Shown in pieces: positions 33,037 through 44,416 of a stretch of DNA of 64,000 nucleotides (within the stretch, counting starts at the first letter, position 1; every line of letters begins with the position of its first letter). This stretch comes from Venturia oleaginea (lineage: Eukaryota; Ascomycota; Dothideomycetes; Venturiales; Venturiaceae), in NCBI GenBank assembly GCA_013176395.1, contig JABMLP010000033.1, forward strand, positions 124,001 to 188,000, written 5' to 3'. The position numbers and the translations under genes were made by a program. The notes beneath the pieces were generated by a model, which had not been told where the DNA came from, searched no databases, and saw only the letters and a list, made by a program, of their open reading frames with translations.

Positions 33037-33513
33037 TTTATCCTGGATGGATTCTTGCGGGGCTTTGCCTGGCTTTGCTTTCACATGTTGCTTTCACATG
33101 TTGCTTTCACATGTTGCTTTCACATGCTTTGCTTTCACATACTTTGCTTTCACATACACTTCTATTCTTTTCCGTTCTTTTCTCTAGACTATGTGTCCTT
33201 TTCTTGTTCAGTGTTATGGGCATGGCCCATGGTTGGTATAGGCTAAGAGCCTAAGCCTGATTGAGCCTAGTATAGAGAAAGAACCTCATTGAGGTTCTCT
33301 GTTTGTAGATACCTTCACTCCTTAACTGAATCTAAACAATCTTTGGCTACGAGTATGCTGCGTCTTTCCAGCTACCGTCCCGTAATATTCAGGGACTATA
33401 TTTACAAGTTGTCCTTCCAGTTCCTACAGTTTCTTCTCTATACTTAGATACTTTGAAATACAAGCTGTCTTCTCTCACTTGCGAAACACCTTTGAGGGTT
33501 GAACTCTTACAAT
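33037..33513 (+). repeat. Dispersed repeat, copy 2
   Basis: Collinear with 25795-26083. Relative to copy 1 it carries an expanded minisatellite and an extra segment of roughly 170 bp (about 33210-33385) that contains a hairpin, AGAACCTCA-T-TGAGGTTCT. Confidence 0.75.
33075..33157 (+). repeat. 13-bp minisatellite TTGCTTTCACATG
   Basis: Four perfect 13-bp units at 33075-33126 are followed by two longer variants (CTTTGCTTTCACAT/A) to about 33157. Copy 1 of the host repeat has only one related motif, so the array grew in this copy. Confidence 0.85.
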
Positions 33514-33705
33514 TTCTGTTACGGATACTGTCACGTGGACATGTATTCATTGGTATTCGGTTGTATTTGACTGCATTCATATGCATTCAAATAGGCACCA
33601 GTCTGTTTCTGTCACGGCAGCGATAGGATGTATGGAATGAACTAGGGTTCTAAGAACTGAGTGGGATAATAGAATTTACGGTAGAGAGCGAGTTACTACG
33701 AGCGC

Positions 33706-33783
33706 CTTAGCCACAATGTGGCTAAGCCGATACGCCCGAGCCACGAGGTAACGTGACGGCAAAGGGCCATGCCGTGCCGTCAC
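33706..33783. repeat. Two adjacent perfect hairpins
   Basis: CTTAGCCACA at 33706-33715 pairs with TGTGGCTAAG at 33717-33726 (1-base loop). GTGACGGC at 33753-33760 pairs with GCCGTCAC at 33776-33783. Role unknown. Confidence 0.7.
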
Positions 33784-34540
33784 AGTTTCTTTATGATTGG
33801 TTGAATGTCACACAGGATCCATAGGAATCACGTGCTGGCGTAATGCTCAGATCATGAGCCATGAGCGAGCCTAAGGATCACGTGTTGGCTCATGCATTAG
33901 GCTTCGAGCCTTATGGGAGGATTTACTATATTATGGACGAGACTCTGCTCCCTCAGTGTCTCTTATCTTCACTCTCTCGTTACTTCGCTATTGCTTTTAG
34001 TTACTTAGCACAATTCACGACTCTTATATCTTGCAAGCTTTGCTTCACTTTGTTTGATACGATAGTGTCGCCCCGGACCACTTGAACCCTACTGTACGGA
34101 TTAGCCAAATCCAGCTAGATTACTTTGAGTCATAGTCTCTGCGTAAATATTTCTTTACAAAATTAGTATCCTGTACATAGACCAGTAGACGTAGAGCTTT
34201 AAGCTACTAAGCTCTAGACACGGAGGTAAACGGAGGTAAACTATTTTCTAAGCAAGTATAATCCTAAGAATCGCGCATACAAATTTAAGAATTCAGGTAC
34301 ATAGATAGTATTCGCCCAAGTACTTAAACCCGAATCGAGAACTCATTAATTCAGATAATCCATAAGCTTTAAAAGTAACACCACAACACCCCATCACCAA
34401 AAACAAACAAACACCTCGTGCCAGCAACAAATTACCATCAAAAACATTATCATTGACCCATTCCCTCCTCTACATTACATTATCCCATGTTTCCCGCTCC
34501 CCTAAATACAAGTCCGTCCAAATTTTCATAACGCACCTTT

Positions 34541-35833
34541 TCACGCCCTCCTAGCCATACGCAACGAGTTTATAACAGAGCGCCCCCGAGCCCGACTCGT
34601 GTCGCGCTTGAAACGGAATGTGCCGCTGACTGGTTTGGGGAGAGCGGATGTGCAGTCGATTGGTGTGAAGACATCGCCCATTAATTCGAGTTTTGCCATG
34701 CTGGGAGATGTTAGGTATACGTTCTGAGATAGCGCCCCCACTTCAATTAAGGGGTACAGAAGGGAGGTGGAATAATGAGAAAACTAACGCAGGGGCAAAC
34801 GCAGCATCCCAAGCATTTTTGTTGGTTGAGAATGTCTTCATGAAGGGACCGGTGCTGTCGTCGGCTAGGAGGTTGGAATCGCCGATGAAGGAGAGGGGAG
34901 CGTTTTTCTTGATGAGTTGGACGTAGTAGAGGATATCCTAGCAATCACGTAAGCGTCTATCCATAAATTTATTCCCCATCTCATCTCAAACAGGAAGAAA
35001 CAATCGAAAACATACCCAAACCCCAGGCGTCAAATCCTGCGCCACCCCAACCCTCGTCAAATCAGTATTAAACTGCCTCGAAGCAGAATGACTCCCAATC
35101 AACGCCGCCAACTCCCCACTCGAAAACCCGGCAGCAGCAAAATGCAACTTGGCCTCCGCCGCCGAAACATTGGCAGCAGGCAACTGTCCCTGAGGCGCAG
35201 GCGCCGTCGCATCCCTCCGTCCAATATACGTCTTTGTCACCGGACCGCCGGGACACGAAATGACGGCGTGGGAACCGGCGAACATGAGCACGTCGGCGAC
35301 GGAGACGCTGTATTTTTTTGCAAGGGATTTGAGTTTGTTCATTGTTGGGGCCATGGGGCTGTTTTCGGTGCGGGTTAGTTCGTCTTGGTAGATGGCTAGG
35401 GAGCCGTCACAGCCGCCTTGGGGGAAACAGTCGTGGAAGACGCCACGGATGGCGGCGCGGGCATCGCTAGTATGTGTTAGTAAATCTCTCAACCCCCCCC
35501 CCCCCTTTTTTTTTTTTGAATGATTGGGAGGTGGTGGTGGTGGTGGTGGACTTACTCGGTGCACTGGCCATTTCCAACGAACAGGGCTGTCAATTCCTTG
35601 GAGATGGTGGTCCAAACGGCAGGGCAAGATGAGTTTGTGGTGGTGGTTGAGGGGGTAATAGAGGCAGTTTTTGTGTTTGGGATGACGACTGAGGCTAGGG
35701 CAACGGCAGGTTGTCCAGCAGGAATGGTCACATTTTGGGCACCTCCAGTCAAACCTGGACCTGACGAGAAGGACCAGGCAGCCTGGGTAGAGGTGAAGAG
35801 TCCGGCGGCGACGATGGTAGTGCAGAAGTACAT
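34541..35833 (-). CDS. Class II-type secreted heme peroxidase
   Basis: Four exons: 35833-35556, 35466-35016, 34937-34789 and 34700-34541, giving 345 aa. It resembles fungal class II peroxidases (lignin, manganese or generic peroxidases), secreted enzymes oxidising phenolics with H2O2. A signal peptide opens it (MYFCTTIVAAGLFTSTQA). The distal site reads IRGVFHDC (Arg 100, His 104), then QGGCDGSL. Next come VADVLMFAGSHAVISCPGGP and the proximal ALIGSHSASRQF (His about 219). The last exons give GDSNLLADDSTGPFMKTF, AWDAAFAPAMAKLELMG and an Arg-rich end. Whether it is ligninolytic cannot be told; ascomycete members often are not. Intron 1 contains A12 followed directly by G13 on the coding strand, plus a (CCA)n run at its donor. 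The gene borders the transposon island. Confidence 0.88.
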
Positions 35834-37337
35834 CTTGACAAAAAACGAGAATATTGAGTTTATGAAAGTTTCAAGTTAGTGCAAGTAGTGAGGAAACGAG
35901 AGGGATATTCTAAACGAATGTGGTGGTGACAAGACCAAAAGAAAGAGCGTAGCAAAGAGAAAGACGTGGGAGAAGTATTGATCTTAGGCCTCGAAATGGG
36001 GAGGAATATGTCTTCATCATATGTCTTCCATGAATGTCAGGAAATGACTCCGTCGCGTGGCTCTGATTCAGATTAGTTGAATCGAAAATAATAGTACTGT
36101 GACTGTGAGCATAAGCCTGCTTCTAGTAAGCCTTATATTGAAACTATACGCCTTACGTCTAGCCGCGCTACTACATGCGAAGGCTGAAATTACCTCGAGG
36201 CTGATGCAAGTATAGGATAATTCATTATCTCAACGGTTATCCTCACCATAAAGATTTGATAGAATGAGGTGTGCGTATGTCTCAGGGATGAAGAGCAAGC
36301 ATTGAGATACACGAAGCGAATCATGATGATCGTGCAAGGGGGTCCATGAAAATCTTAACCACATTCATCATGCATCCGTTCTTTCTTCCTGGAAACTTGA
36401 AGTGCCTGACGCGATAAACACGTGCGGAAAAGGCCCGAAATCAGAATTTGTAAGTCCAACCCGGCTGCCGAAAATAAACTGACGAAGAGCTAAAGAGAAA
36501 TCCGCTCACCCCAAGATCCCAGACCTTTTTCGGCCATCGACGCAGGGGAACATTCCTTTCTCGGCCCGTAGTCGTAGATATGATCAGGACTCAACGAATC
36601 GAGAGCGATCTATTTGTCGTCATGTGAAAACCACAACGGCGCAAAAGGAGGAAATAAACAGCAATCTCGTTGAGCTATTCCTGCCGAACACGGACATCTT
36701 TGGAGAGCCGTAAGGCTCAGCTATGACATTCGTGTGGTGGCGCTCAAAAAGCTTGCGTGGGCGAGCGCGATTCCAGGTAATACTTCTGACTGCCACTGAT
36801 TGCGTTACGCGTGGTCAATAGTGAAAAACTAAAGTATTTGCGCAACCTTGTAGAGGCTTACCAGAGCGAAGAAGCGCCCGAAAAGTTGTGCTTTGACAAA
36901 ACGAATTTCGAGCACCTTCATCAACCTTCTCCGACGCGAAGGAAAATCCCTTGAATTTGATAACGGAAACTTCTTCAGTCTGGGAGCCGACTACTTTCCC
37001 CACGTGAGAACTCGATATGCAACATGCCACTTACAGCTCTTTCGCAAAACCTGCCAGCAGTTCGTCAGATCGCAGAAACAGCGAATTATTCCCATGTCGA
37101 AGAGCGGGAAAGCGAAGATGCAATACGGCGGCGAAAGATTCGGCGCAAGGGTTTGCTAAACGACAAAAGTAGCGAGTAACATTTGGGTATCAGTAGGTAT
37201 CGAACCAAGAATCCATCCACATACCGGAAATACCAAACGTCCACAATCGAAGTGCAAGGCCGCATACAACGCTCCAGCACCGACGCAAAGTCCTACTCAT
37301 TTATCATACAGTCCATAGCCTAACACCGTCATTTTCT
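35834..37337. other. 1.5-kb intergenic region, no gene seen
   Basis: Between the peroxidase promoter (minus strand, so on this side) and the kinase 3' end. ORFs of 60-90 codons at 36815-37280 have no domain or splice support. Confidence 0.5.
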
Positions 37338-39383
37338 TCATTCCCAAATCTCACCCTCTTTGATGCTGCCATCACCATACAGCTCTTCACAGTTAACAAG
37401 CCATCGTCCATTCAATACTTTTCGAATATCCCATCTCTCGCCTTCATCAGCGCCGAAGGTAAGGCATCCTTTAACTAGCTCCACGGCTGCGGTGCCAGCA
37501 ACACCACCGTTGCGAACGGCTGGTGCAGAGTACAGCGGCGCAGAGTCCCATTGCATTTTTTCAATCATGACAACCAATTTCTCTGGCATGGAATGCGTGA
37601 ACGGTAGACTACCAGTAAGCAGCGCATATACTACAATACCAAAGGCCCAAATATCTGCCGCGGGACTGTATAGCGTGGAAGGCGCATTGATGAGTTCCGG
37701 AGCAGCGTACTCTAAACTTCCCATCAGCGAAACGGACGATTCTTTCACCTCGGCTAGCGTGGTGTTGGTCGCGGCAGGATGGAGGTAGGACGATACATCA
37801 CTGGGTCCTATGTTGCGATTATGAGAACCAAAATCAGCTTCTGGTCCGTCGCGAGAGTCCACGTGTATGAAATCTGCCATTCCAAAATCGCACAGAAGAA
37901 TGTTGCCACCCTGTGATGCAGAGTCAGGCGCGGACATATCCAGCAGCACATTCTCTAGTTTGACGTCGCGATGAACAACGTGGACGTCTTCGTGAAGATA
38001 GCGGATTGCGCTGGCAAGTTGGTATGTATAGCGTTTGGCTATGTGGGCTGGAAGACCACGCTCGCCTTCTTTGTACTGTTGTCTCCGTGATCGGATAACG
38101 CTGTGAAGTGTGCCGCCGATGTTTAGGCGGGTGATGCAAAATGTCGCAAATGGAGTGTCGTACACAGCGATAAGTGGTACTATGAATCGGTTGCGCAAGA
38201 AGCGCCAGATGCGAACCTCGTGCTCAATCTCGGCTTGTATACGGTCATTCTCCAACTCGTCTCTGGCGGCCCTGGGGTTTTTCCGCACAATCTTTACAGC
38301 GCGAACGATTCGCTTGCCCGTTCTTGAGTCGATTGTGGAAACTTCTTTGACAGTTGAAAAGCCGCCATAGCCAATTTTGCGCCCAATAATCCAGCCACTT
38401 TTGTCGCCTATTTCCTGGCCCTCATCATCCGGCTCTGTTATGTCGTCAGAGGTTGCGCGAACCATGCCAAATAAGAAGGCTGATGCAGGAGACATGCTCG
38501 AGCTCGCGGAACGTGATGTCCGCCGCCGCGTGCTTGTCATGCTGGATCTTTCGGATCTGCTCATTGATCGAGCAGATCGTGGCCCAAAGAAAGGGCTTGC
38601 CACGATCGGGGAGGTTGTCTTGGTGTCGAACGGAGAAAGCAGGGACTCGTTGAGAGGGGTTCTCGCTTCTTCGGAGACAGGCGAGGCCACAGTGGTTTCG
38701 GAGGTAAGGGAAGCGACTTGGTCGGCTTCATCGCTTTGAAGGTCGTCTACTGTTGTAGGTGGCGTATAAAGAAGAGGATGCCGTCTGCCACTCTCGCGCC
38801 GTGTTGAACGTGCCCGTTCTTTCCGCCGGTCCAGCGGTAGGCTGTCGCCTATTATTTCACGATAAGGTTTCTCGTGTGCATGACCACTTTCAGAGGCGCC
38901 GCCTCTGTATCTCTCTGGCGTAAGAAATGGAACACCATAGCTTCCTGAGCTCGGTACTTCCACGGGGTCTGAGCGACCGAACGGCTCTTGCATTGGCTTT
39001 TTGTCGCCATTGTCCAAAGTGACTTGCTTTGCGAAGCTTATGGATGGTCCTCGAACTCTTAGTGAAGAGTCCTCCCTGGAATTGTCAGATTCGGTGCTCG
39101 AGACGGCAGTCTCCGATACCTCACTTTTCGCGTCCTCCTCTATGTTCTCACCTCGGCTCAGTCTGTAGGAGAGATGCTCTTCGGACGAGGGCGGGTGGGC
39201 GAAAACGAGATTTTCTGTGCTCAGCGAAGGTACTACACGCAGGTTCGGCGTCGATGAAGCGACTGTTTGCTCCCCATGTTTGTGAAGGGTAAGCGTAGCG
39301 AAGGTAGAGGCGGCTCTTTTTGGAAGATGTGGGGTTTCGATTCTAAGTTTTGCAAAGCTGTTGTTCAGGGCTTCCGGAGCCAT
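37338..39383 (-). CDS. Serine/threonine protein kinase with long disordered N-terminus
   Basis: A single exon of 681 codons, unusual here because most neighbours have introns. Residues 1 to about 325 are low-complexity and Ser/Arg/Glu-rich (for example SRSERSSMTSTRRRTSRSASSSM), probably a phosphorylated regulatory region. The kinase domain follows: glycine loop IGYGGFSTV (about 336-344), AVKIVRK (ATP-binding Lys), HRDVKLENVLLD (about 470), CDFGMADF, then an insert before SLMGSLEYAAPEL, and DIWAFGIVVYALLTGSLPF. All catalytic residues are present. The family resembles fungal CAMK/NPR-like kinases, but I cannot assign an orthologue. The ATG at 39383 is preceded by an in-frame stop. Confidence 0.88.
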   Translation of the reverse strand: MAPEALNNSFAKLRIETPHLPKRAASTFATLTLHKHGEQTVASSTPNLRVVPSLSTENLVFAHPPSSEEHLSYRLSRGENIEEDAKSEVSETAVSSTESDNSREDSSLRVRGPSISFAKQVTLDNGDKKPMQEPFGRSDPVEVPSSGSYGVPFLTPERYRGGASESGHAHEKPYREIIGDSLPLDRRKERARSTRRESGRRHPLLYTPPTTVDDLQSDEADQVASLTSETTVASPVSEEARTPLNESLLSPFDTKTTSPIVASPFFGPRSARSMSRSERSSMTSTRRRTSRSASSSMSPASAFLFGMVRATSDDITEPDDEGQEIGDKSGWIIGRKIGYGGFSTVKEVSTIDSRTGKRIVRAVKIVRKNPRAARDELENDRIQAEIEHEVRIWRFLRNRFIVPLIAVYDTPFATFCITRLNIGGTLHSVIRSRRQQYKEGERGLPAHIAKRYTYQLASAIRYLHEDVHVVHRDVKLENVLLDMSAPDSASQGGNILLCDFGMADFIHVDSRDGPEADFGSHNRNIGPSDVSSYLHPAATNTTLAEVKESSVSLMGSLEYAAPELINAPSTLYSPAADIWAFGIVVYALLTGSLPFTHSMPEKLVVMIEKMQWDSAPLYSAPAVRNGGVAGTAAVELVKGCLTFGADEGERWDIRKVLNGRWLVNCEELYGDGSIKEGEIWE

Positions 39384-41250
39384 CTAAACACTGGGCTATG
39401 TGTAGGTGAAAGCGCTGCCTGCGAGCGTGGCCGCCTGTGGATGTGCGATTAGTAGAGCCTGCATTTGATGAGGGGAGCGGTGGATTCCGACGCGGGAATG
39501 AGGATGATTGAAAATGAGGCCAATCTTACCTTAAGGGCGAACTTTTGATTTGCAGTGTTTCAAACTCGAGTACGACAACCTCTTCTTCCAATTTGTTTGT
39601 TGGTCGGCAAGACTTGATGGGCTGGTTCACGACTTTGTACGGCGCGCTTGTGTATTGGTATGCTAAGGATCCGGAGGGGTCGAACCGTTGAACGAACACA
39701 GGCAAAAGAACTGGTATCGGCGACAGTCGTAAATACGAAACAGTATGGGGAGTACTATGTACAAGCGATCACAAGATGTTGATCAGGGTATATGAAGATG
39801 AAGGCAGGAAAAATATTGTAGTCGGTGCGAGGAACTCCTAGTAATGGCATGTCATAAGAACCTCGGAGGCGGAGGCCCATGCAGGGCCCCATCCAACCTA
39901 ACGGCGTACGGCATGCTGTCGAATGGGCGGTAGCCAGTGAAATTCGCGGACGAGTGAGGCATTCCCCACGTAAGGCTTGGTTTCCGGGGACATTTGTCAA
40001 TGCTTGACCTCAAGGCTTGGTCGAAGGCTGGGTTCGAGCTGTTCTGGCCAGTTGGCCGTCAATCTTCCAACGGCGAGCAATGAGCGTAGAACAAGCAGCA
40101 GAGGGAAGAAAAACTCGAGGTGGGAGGGTGCAAATCTGCTGAAAAGCGTGTGAGAATTCATTTTTATTATGGAGAAGATTGTCATATTCTATTCTAAAAT
40201 GGCCTTCTCCGAGTTATCCCGATCCCGAGTCTAGCCGTCGGCTGGCTTCTAGCACCAATCTCGCTTAGAACTCCATACTCGTAGCCTCCGACCTCGTCCT
40301 TTGCCATGGCCTACAGCAGCGGGACTCCTCGAAGATCCTGTGAAAGGAATGGGACCTTGCATAAATGCAGCTTTGCAGTGCATTCCTATAAAACATATAT
40401 TCCTATTTGTTGATGGTATTTTCTATCTTCACAACAGGTCCCAGGCACAATATTGCTGCTGCTGTAAGAATCTTTTTCATTTTCCGGTACTCGCAAATTC
40501 AATCTGCCTTTTCCAAAAGGAATATAGCAAGTCTTTTTGGGCCAACTATAAGTCCAAGCCGGTAGACCGTTCGAGTTGATCCAATGCATGCAACAAATAT
40601 CCCCCCGTCCTCATCGCACAACATATCCTTCTGCCGCAATCGCAGTATGGGCAGGTAATCCATCCATTCGTTTCTCATTCTAAACTCATGCCAAAATTGG
40701 ACGTGTTAGTAGGCTAAAAATGGTGCCAACCAAAATCTTTGGGGGTATCGTAAGAATGCAGAATGCCAGCCAGAATATCCAAGAAAACTCCAAACACCAT
40801 GCAGAAAACAGAAGAGCAGAAAAAGCAACCAGATATCCTCCTCTCTCCCTCCCAGTAGAACTCCTTTGATGCTGCACCAGAAGTGATACAGTAAGCTTCC
40901 TCCCACCTTATCCAAAATGATGAGTGAGAACAAGCCATCCAATGAAAACCATCGAGCCTGGGTTTTAAGTATGGAGACCCTCTCCCGCAAGTGCCGTAAA
41001 ACTCCCGCAAGTGCCGTAAAACTCCCGCAAGTGCCGTAAAACTCCCGCAAGTGCCGTAAAACTCCCGCATGTGTCGTAAAACAAAATTCAGTATATCTTC
41101 CAGTATCATGTGCAAGATCCAGTCAAATATCCACCTTTTTCGCATAAATAAATTTTAAAGGGGATTCCTCCACAAATGCCACAAAATCATCATCTCTACC
41201 ATCTAATCGTAAAATTGTCTCCAAAATATCGTGAGGTTGGAAAGGCGAAT
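39384..41250. other. 1.9-kb intergenic region with a 20-bp tandem array
   Basis: Upstream of the kinase and downstream of the Zn2Cys6 gene (both minus). No gene was recognised. Short ORFs around 40300-41145 on both strands merely read through the tandem repeat and flanks. Confidence 0.5.
40981..41080. repeat. Five-copy 20-bp tandem repeat
   Basis: Exactly five adjacent copies of CTCCCGCAAGTGCCGTAAAA. The first four are identical; the fifth has two substitutions (CATG, GTCG). The unit is not a multiple of three and lies in no recognised gene, about 170 bp beyond the stop of the transcription factor. Confidence 0.95.
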
Positions 41251-44200
41251 CTAAAATCGATCACCATGATTCGTCTCACCCTGCAATAAAAGGTGATCCA
41301 ACATGTCGAAACCGCCCACTTCGGGTCCCAGATGCGTAGCAACAACCTCAGCACCAGAAGAGACCTGAGCAAGTGGCGTGAGATCAAGAGTCAACCAGTC
41401 CTGGTCTCCCATGTAAGCAGCGTTGTCGTTAGTGCCAAGATGGATGCCGTTGAAACCAGAGTTATGGTTTCCGAAAGTGCCATCATATTGGTACGGGAAC
41501 TCGGGAGGTGGCATGATAGTCATCGTGTTCGGATCATAGGCTTCTGCGCCGGTAAGACTGGAGCCGTGGTGTCCATTTCCGTTAAATCCGATCGAAAAGG
41601 CGCCATCTTGTGGCATGGATGTGAAGCCAGAGTAGTCGTTGCCCCAGTGAGAGTTGCTGTTTGGATGAGCTGTCGTCGGCATCGGCAAGCCGTCGGGCGT
41701 TACGATCCCAGGTGGTTCACCAACGACAGGGCTCTGACTATGAGTGCGGCTGGCACCAGCTGTTGTCGCGCCTTGACCTGCAGCAACTCTCACAAAGTTG
41801 GACTCGACTCGGCGAGTAACAGTATCGCAAGCCTCGGCAAATCGAAGACCAATGTGAACATCGTCAACAACAGAGTTGCGCATAGCATCTGCCGCTTCGC
41901 GTAGCAGGATAATCGACTTCTGGACTTCTCCCGCATAGTCGCCAAGGGCTAAGGTCTGCAGAACATCGTCAGGACACTTCCAGGCGTCAAGTCAGAAGGA
42001 GGGGAGGGACTTTAAGAAAAGAAGTACGATACCTTTAATAGAAAACAGGCTCCAGCAGTGATACGAAAGTATGTGCGCACGGGACAATGCTTGAGATGCC
42101 CTTTAGCGGCGAGGTTCTTGACAATTTCCAAAATGTTACGACAACCGTCAATTACCTCGGCGATAAAAGGGCCATCAGCTCCCATCCATTTGCGCACGAT
42201 TCCAGGGGCGATGGCACCGCCGTTGGATTTATTTGAAGAAGACTCGCTTGCAGCCCGGCCATTAATGTCTGGAGCAACAGGTTGAATATTTCGATTTACA
42301 GGGGTATTGCTAACACATCGTTGAATGATAGCATGGAGGGCGAGTGAGTGCAAGTAGATACGGCTATACTCGTATTCGACAAGAAGGACGAGACGCATTG
42401 GTTCAGCAACTAACGATGGTTAGCGATTAGTGAAATTTCAGCAAACCGGGAGCAACATACTCATTTGGCATTTGTTGAACTCATTACGCCAGTCCTGTAG
42501 CAAAGGTTGGTAGATGGGGAGAAGTTTTCGATATGTTCCGGAGTTGATCACATCTCTAGTCTGTGAGCGATTGAGGAACATGGTCTGGTTTCCCGATTTC
42601 ATGATGGCCGCAATCTCTTGCCAGAAAAACAAAGTGACCGTTTGTGGATCTTGTCGCACATAATCTTTGAAGTGGCCCATGGGAGAGAAGGAGATGTTGG
42701 GATCTTGCTCTCTACGACTAAGACGACTGTCGACTTCGCTCTGTACACGTTGGTCGGCGGTAGCTCGATGGAAGGAGTTCAGGAAACCATCAGGCAGCTT
42801 CCCGATGAACTCTAAACGTCCACTTGTCTGCACGTAGTGGACCCAGAGCAATTCTTTGAGGTAAGCCTTTCGTGCAAAGTATGCTTGGACCGTAGCTGGA
42901 GGCATCGATGGGTTCTCTTTCAAAAAATCTTCTTGGCTCTGAGTTTCGAAGATGCCGATTTCAAAGGCTAAAGAAAGGGCGAAGTTCGTCAACATCCAGG
43001 ACATGCGATCACTTCGCCAAATCGGTTCTAACCAGCTGTCACGACGCTGACCTCCAGTTCCATTGAGCAGGAGTGTCTGGGATGATCCGTCCATTGAATC
43101 TTGTGGGTTTTCAGGAACTAGCAGAGATTCGTCGTCGTCTCCAGGAGGGAAGTGCAAAGCTCGAGGGTTCCACTCAGTAAGCAGAAGTAGGGCTTCCACT
43201 GTGCCAATAGTTCGAAGACCTTGTTGAGACGTGGGATCGATCCGACGTGCTTCCTCGATACCAGCGCCACAGAATCCACCGCCAAACTGTTCTTGTGCCC
43301 AGACAGTTCGTTCGACCATGCTCTTGAGATACGACCACATCTTCTCGTGAATAAAGTTGGGGCGCGAGACTGATCCTCCATGCCCGCGCAATTTGACGTA
43401 TCGAGAAGAGATTGTGAGTATTGTAGCAAGCAACATAGGCTCTTGCTCAAGGAGGGCAACCTGCTGAACAGGATCCCGGTAGTTTGGCAAGGTTACGGGA
43501 GTAAGAGAAGCGAAGTGCTCGTAAAAGTATTCGACGTATTGCATGCCTTCGATAGGCGTGAAGTAGCCTGCTCGGACGAATCGCAATCGATTCCAGGTAT
43601 TCGTCAGAGTGGTTATCGCGTCGGTATCTTTCAAGGCCGGATCTGTAGTGAGATCAGGATCTACTCGCTTCGATTGCTGCCTCATGTGGCCACGACCTTG
43701 AGCGTTGCCATTCTGCATGGATGCCATATTTGGACGAGAAGCGGTAAAGCTCGTTGTCCTGCTTTGTCTCCCTCGCTCTTCCATTGTTGCTGCCGCGTCA
43801 ATCAATGTGCCGATTCCATCTGTGCCGCCAAAGACCTCGGAATTCTTGAGTGTATGGAACGAATGTCCTTCGGCCTCGGGGTCTTCGTGCTTGACGATTG
43901 GACGTGGAAGAGGCCTAGGATTTCCGATTCCGCCACCTGGGGTCAGAGCTCGCGCAAGTCTGTTGCCGTTTGGAGAGGCGAAGTTGAAGGTTCGTTCGGC
44001 AGTGAGGGCGCGAGATCGTTTGCCGTTGCTGTTGATAGAGGATGACAATCCTGCCTCAGAGTCTTCAAACTCCCCGTCGTCAGTATTGCCGCGATTTCGC
44101 TTGCGTCGGGTCGAGGAGAAGATGCAGTGCTTCTTTTCGCGGCGACAGCGGGCGCAAGGGGGTTCATGGGGATTGTCGCTGTGTATATATCAGTAAGAGA

Positions 44201-44416
44201 GGCTATTGGAAGGGTAAAGGTATACCTACACAGGGCCCATCTCGCACTTGACTTTGCGTTCGCGACATGGTCCACTGTGATTTGGTTAGTGATTGTCCGG
44301 CTGTACTTCAGGCAAAGACAAGATGCGCACCATGCTTGGTATGTTCGGGTGTGATTCTTTGAACTTGAGCCCTCGGCGCTCATGGGCGGCGAAGCGCTAT
44401 TGGAATCGACGTCCAT
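41251..44416 (-). CDS. Zn2Cys6 fungal transcription factor
   Basis: Five exons: 44416-44331, 44274-44230, 44178-42461, 42409-42033 and 41976-41251, giving 983 aa. The N-terminal binuclear zinc cluster is assembled from three exons: Cys 29, 32, 39, 52, 55 and 62 in C-x2-C-x6-C-x12-C-x2-C-x6-C (GPCRERKVKC.. PPCARCRREKKHC), followed by basic RRKRNR. A long middle region contains the fungal-TF homology domain (YFTPIEGMQYVEYFYEHFASLTPVTLP; LATILTISSRYVKLRG; MSWMLTNFALSLAFEIGIF). The C-terminal 240 residues are Gly/Asn/Pro-rich with acidic patches, a likely activation region. The conserved middle resembles Aro80/War1-like regulators, from memory only, so no symbol is given. All four introns are 51-56 bp and keep frame. 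Confidence 0.9.

Larger units (their letters stand above)
32546..34540. other. 2-kb repeat-rich region, no gene seen
   Basis: A/T-rich sequence at about 32860-33010, the second copy of the dispersed repeat, a 13-bp minisatellite, and GC-rich hairpins at 33706-33783 lie here. From about 33530 to 34085 the sequence changes character (CACGTG motifs, then C/T-rich, ending near GCCCCGGACCACTTGAACCC). It may be a solo LTR or other repeat, but I could not define ends or a target duplication. The last 200 bp is the 3' flank of the peroxidase gene. Confidence 0.45.

Noticed and set aside
33861..34085. 74-codon ORF in the repeat region
   Set aside because: Reads through repeat sequence, no domain, no promoter context.
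40981..41080. CRISPR-like array
   Set aside because: Units are directly adjacent without spacers, and the genome is fungal; a simple tandem repeat.
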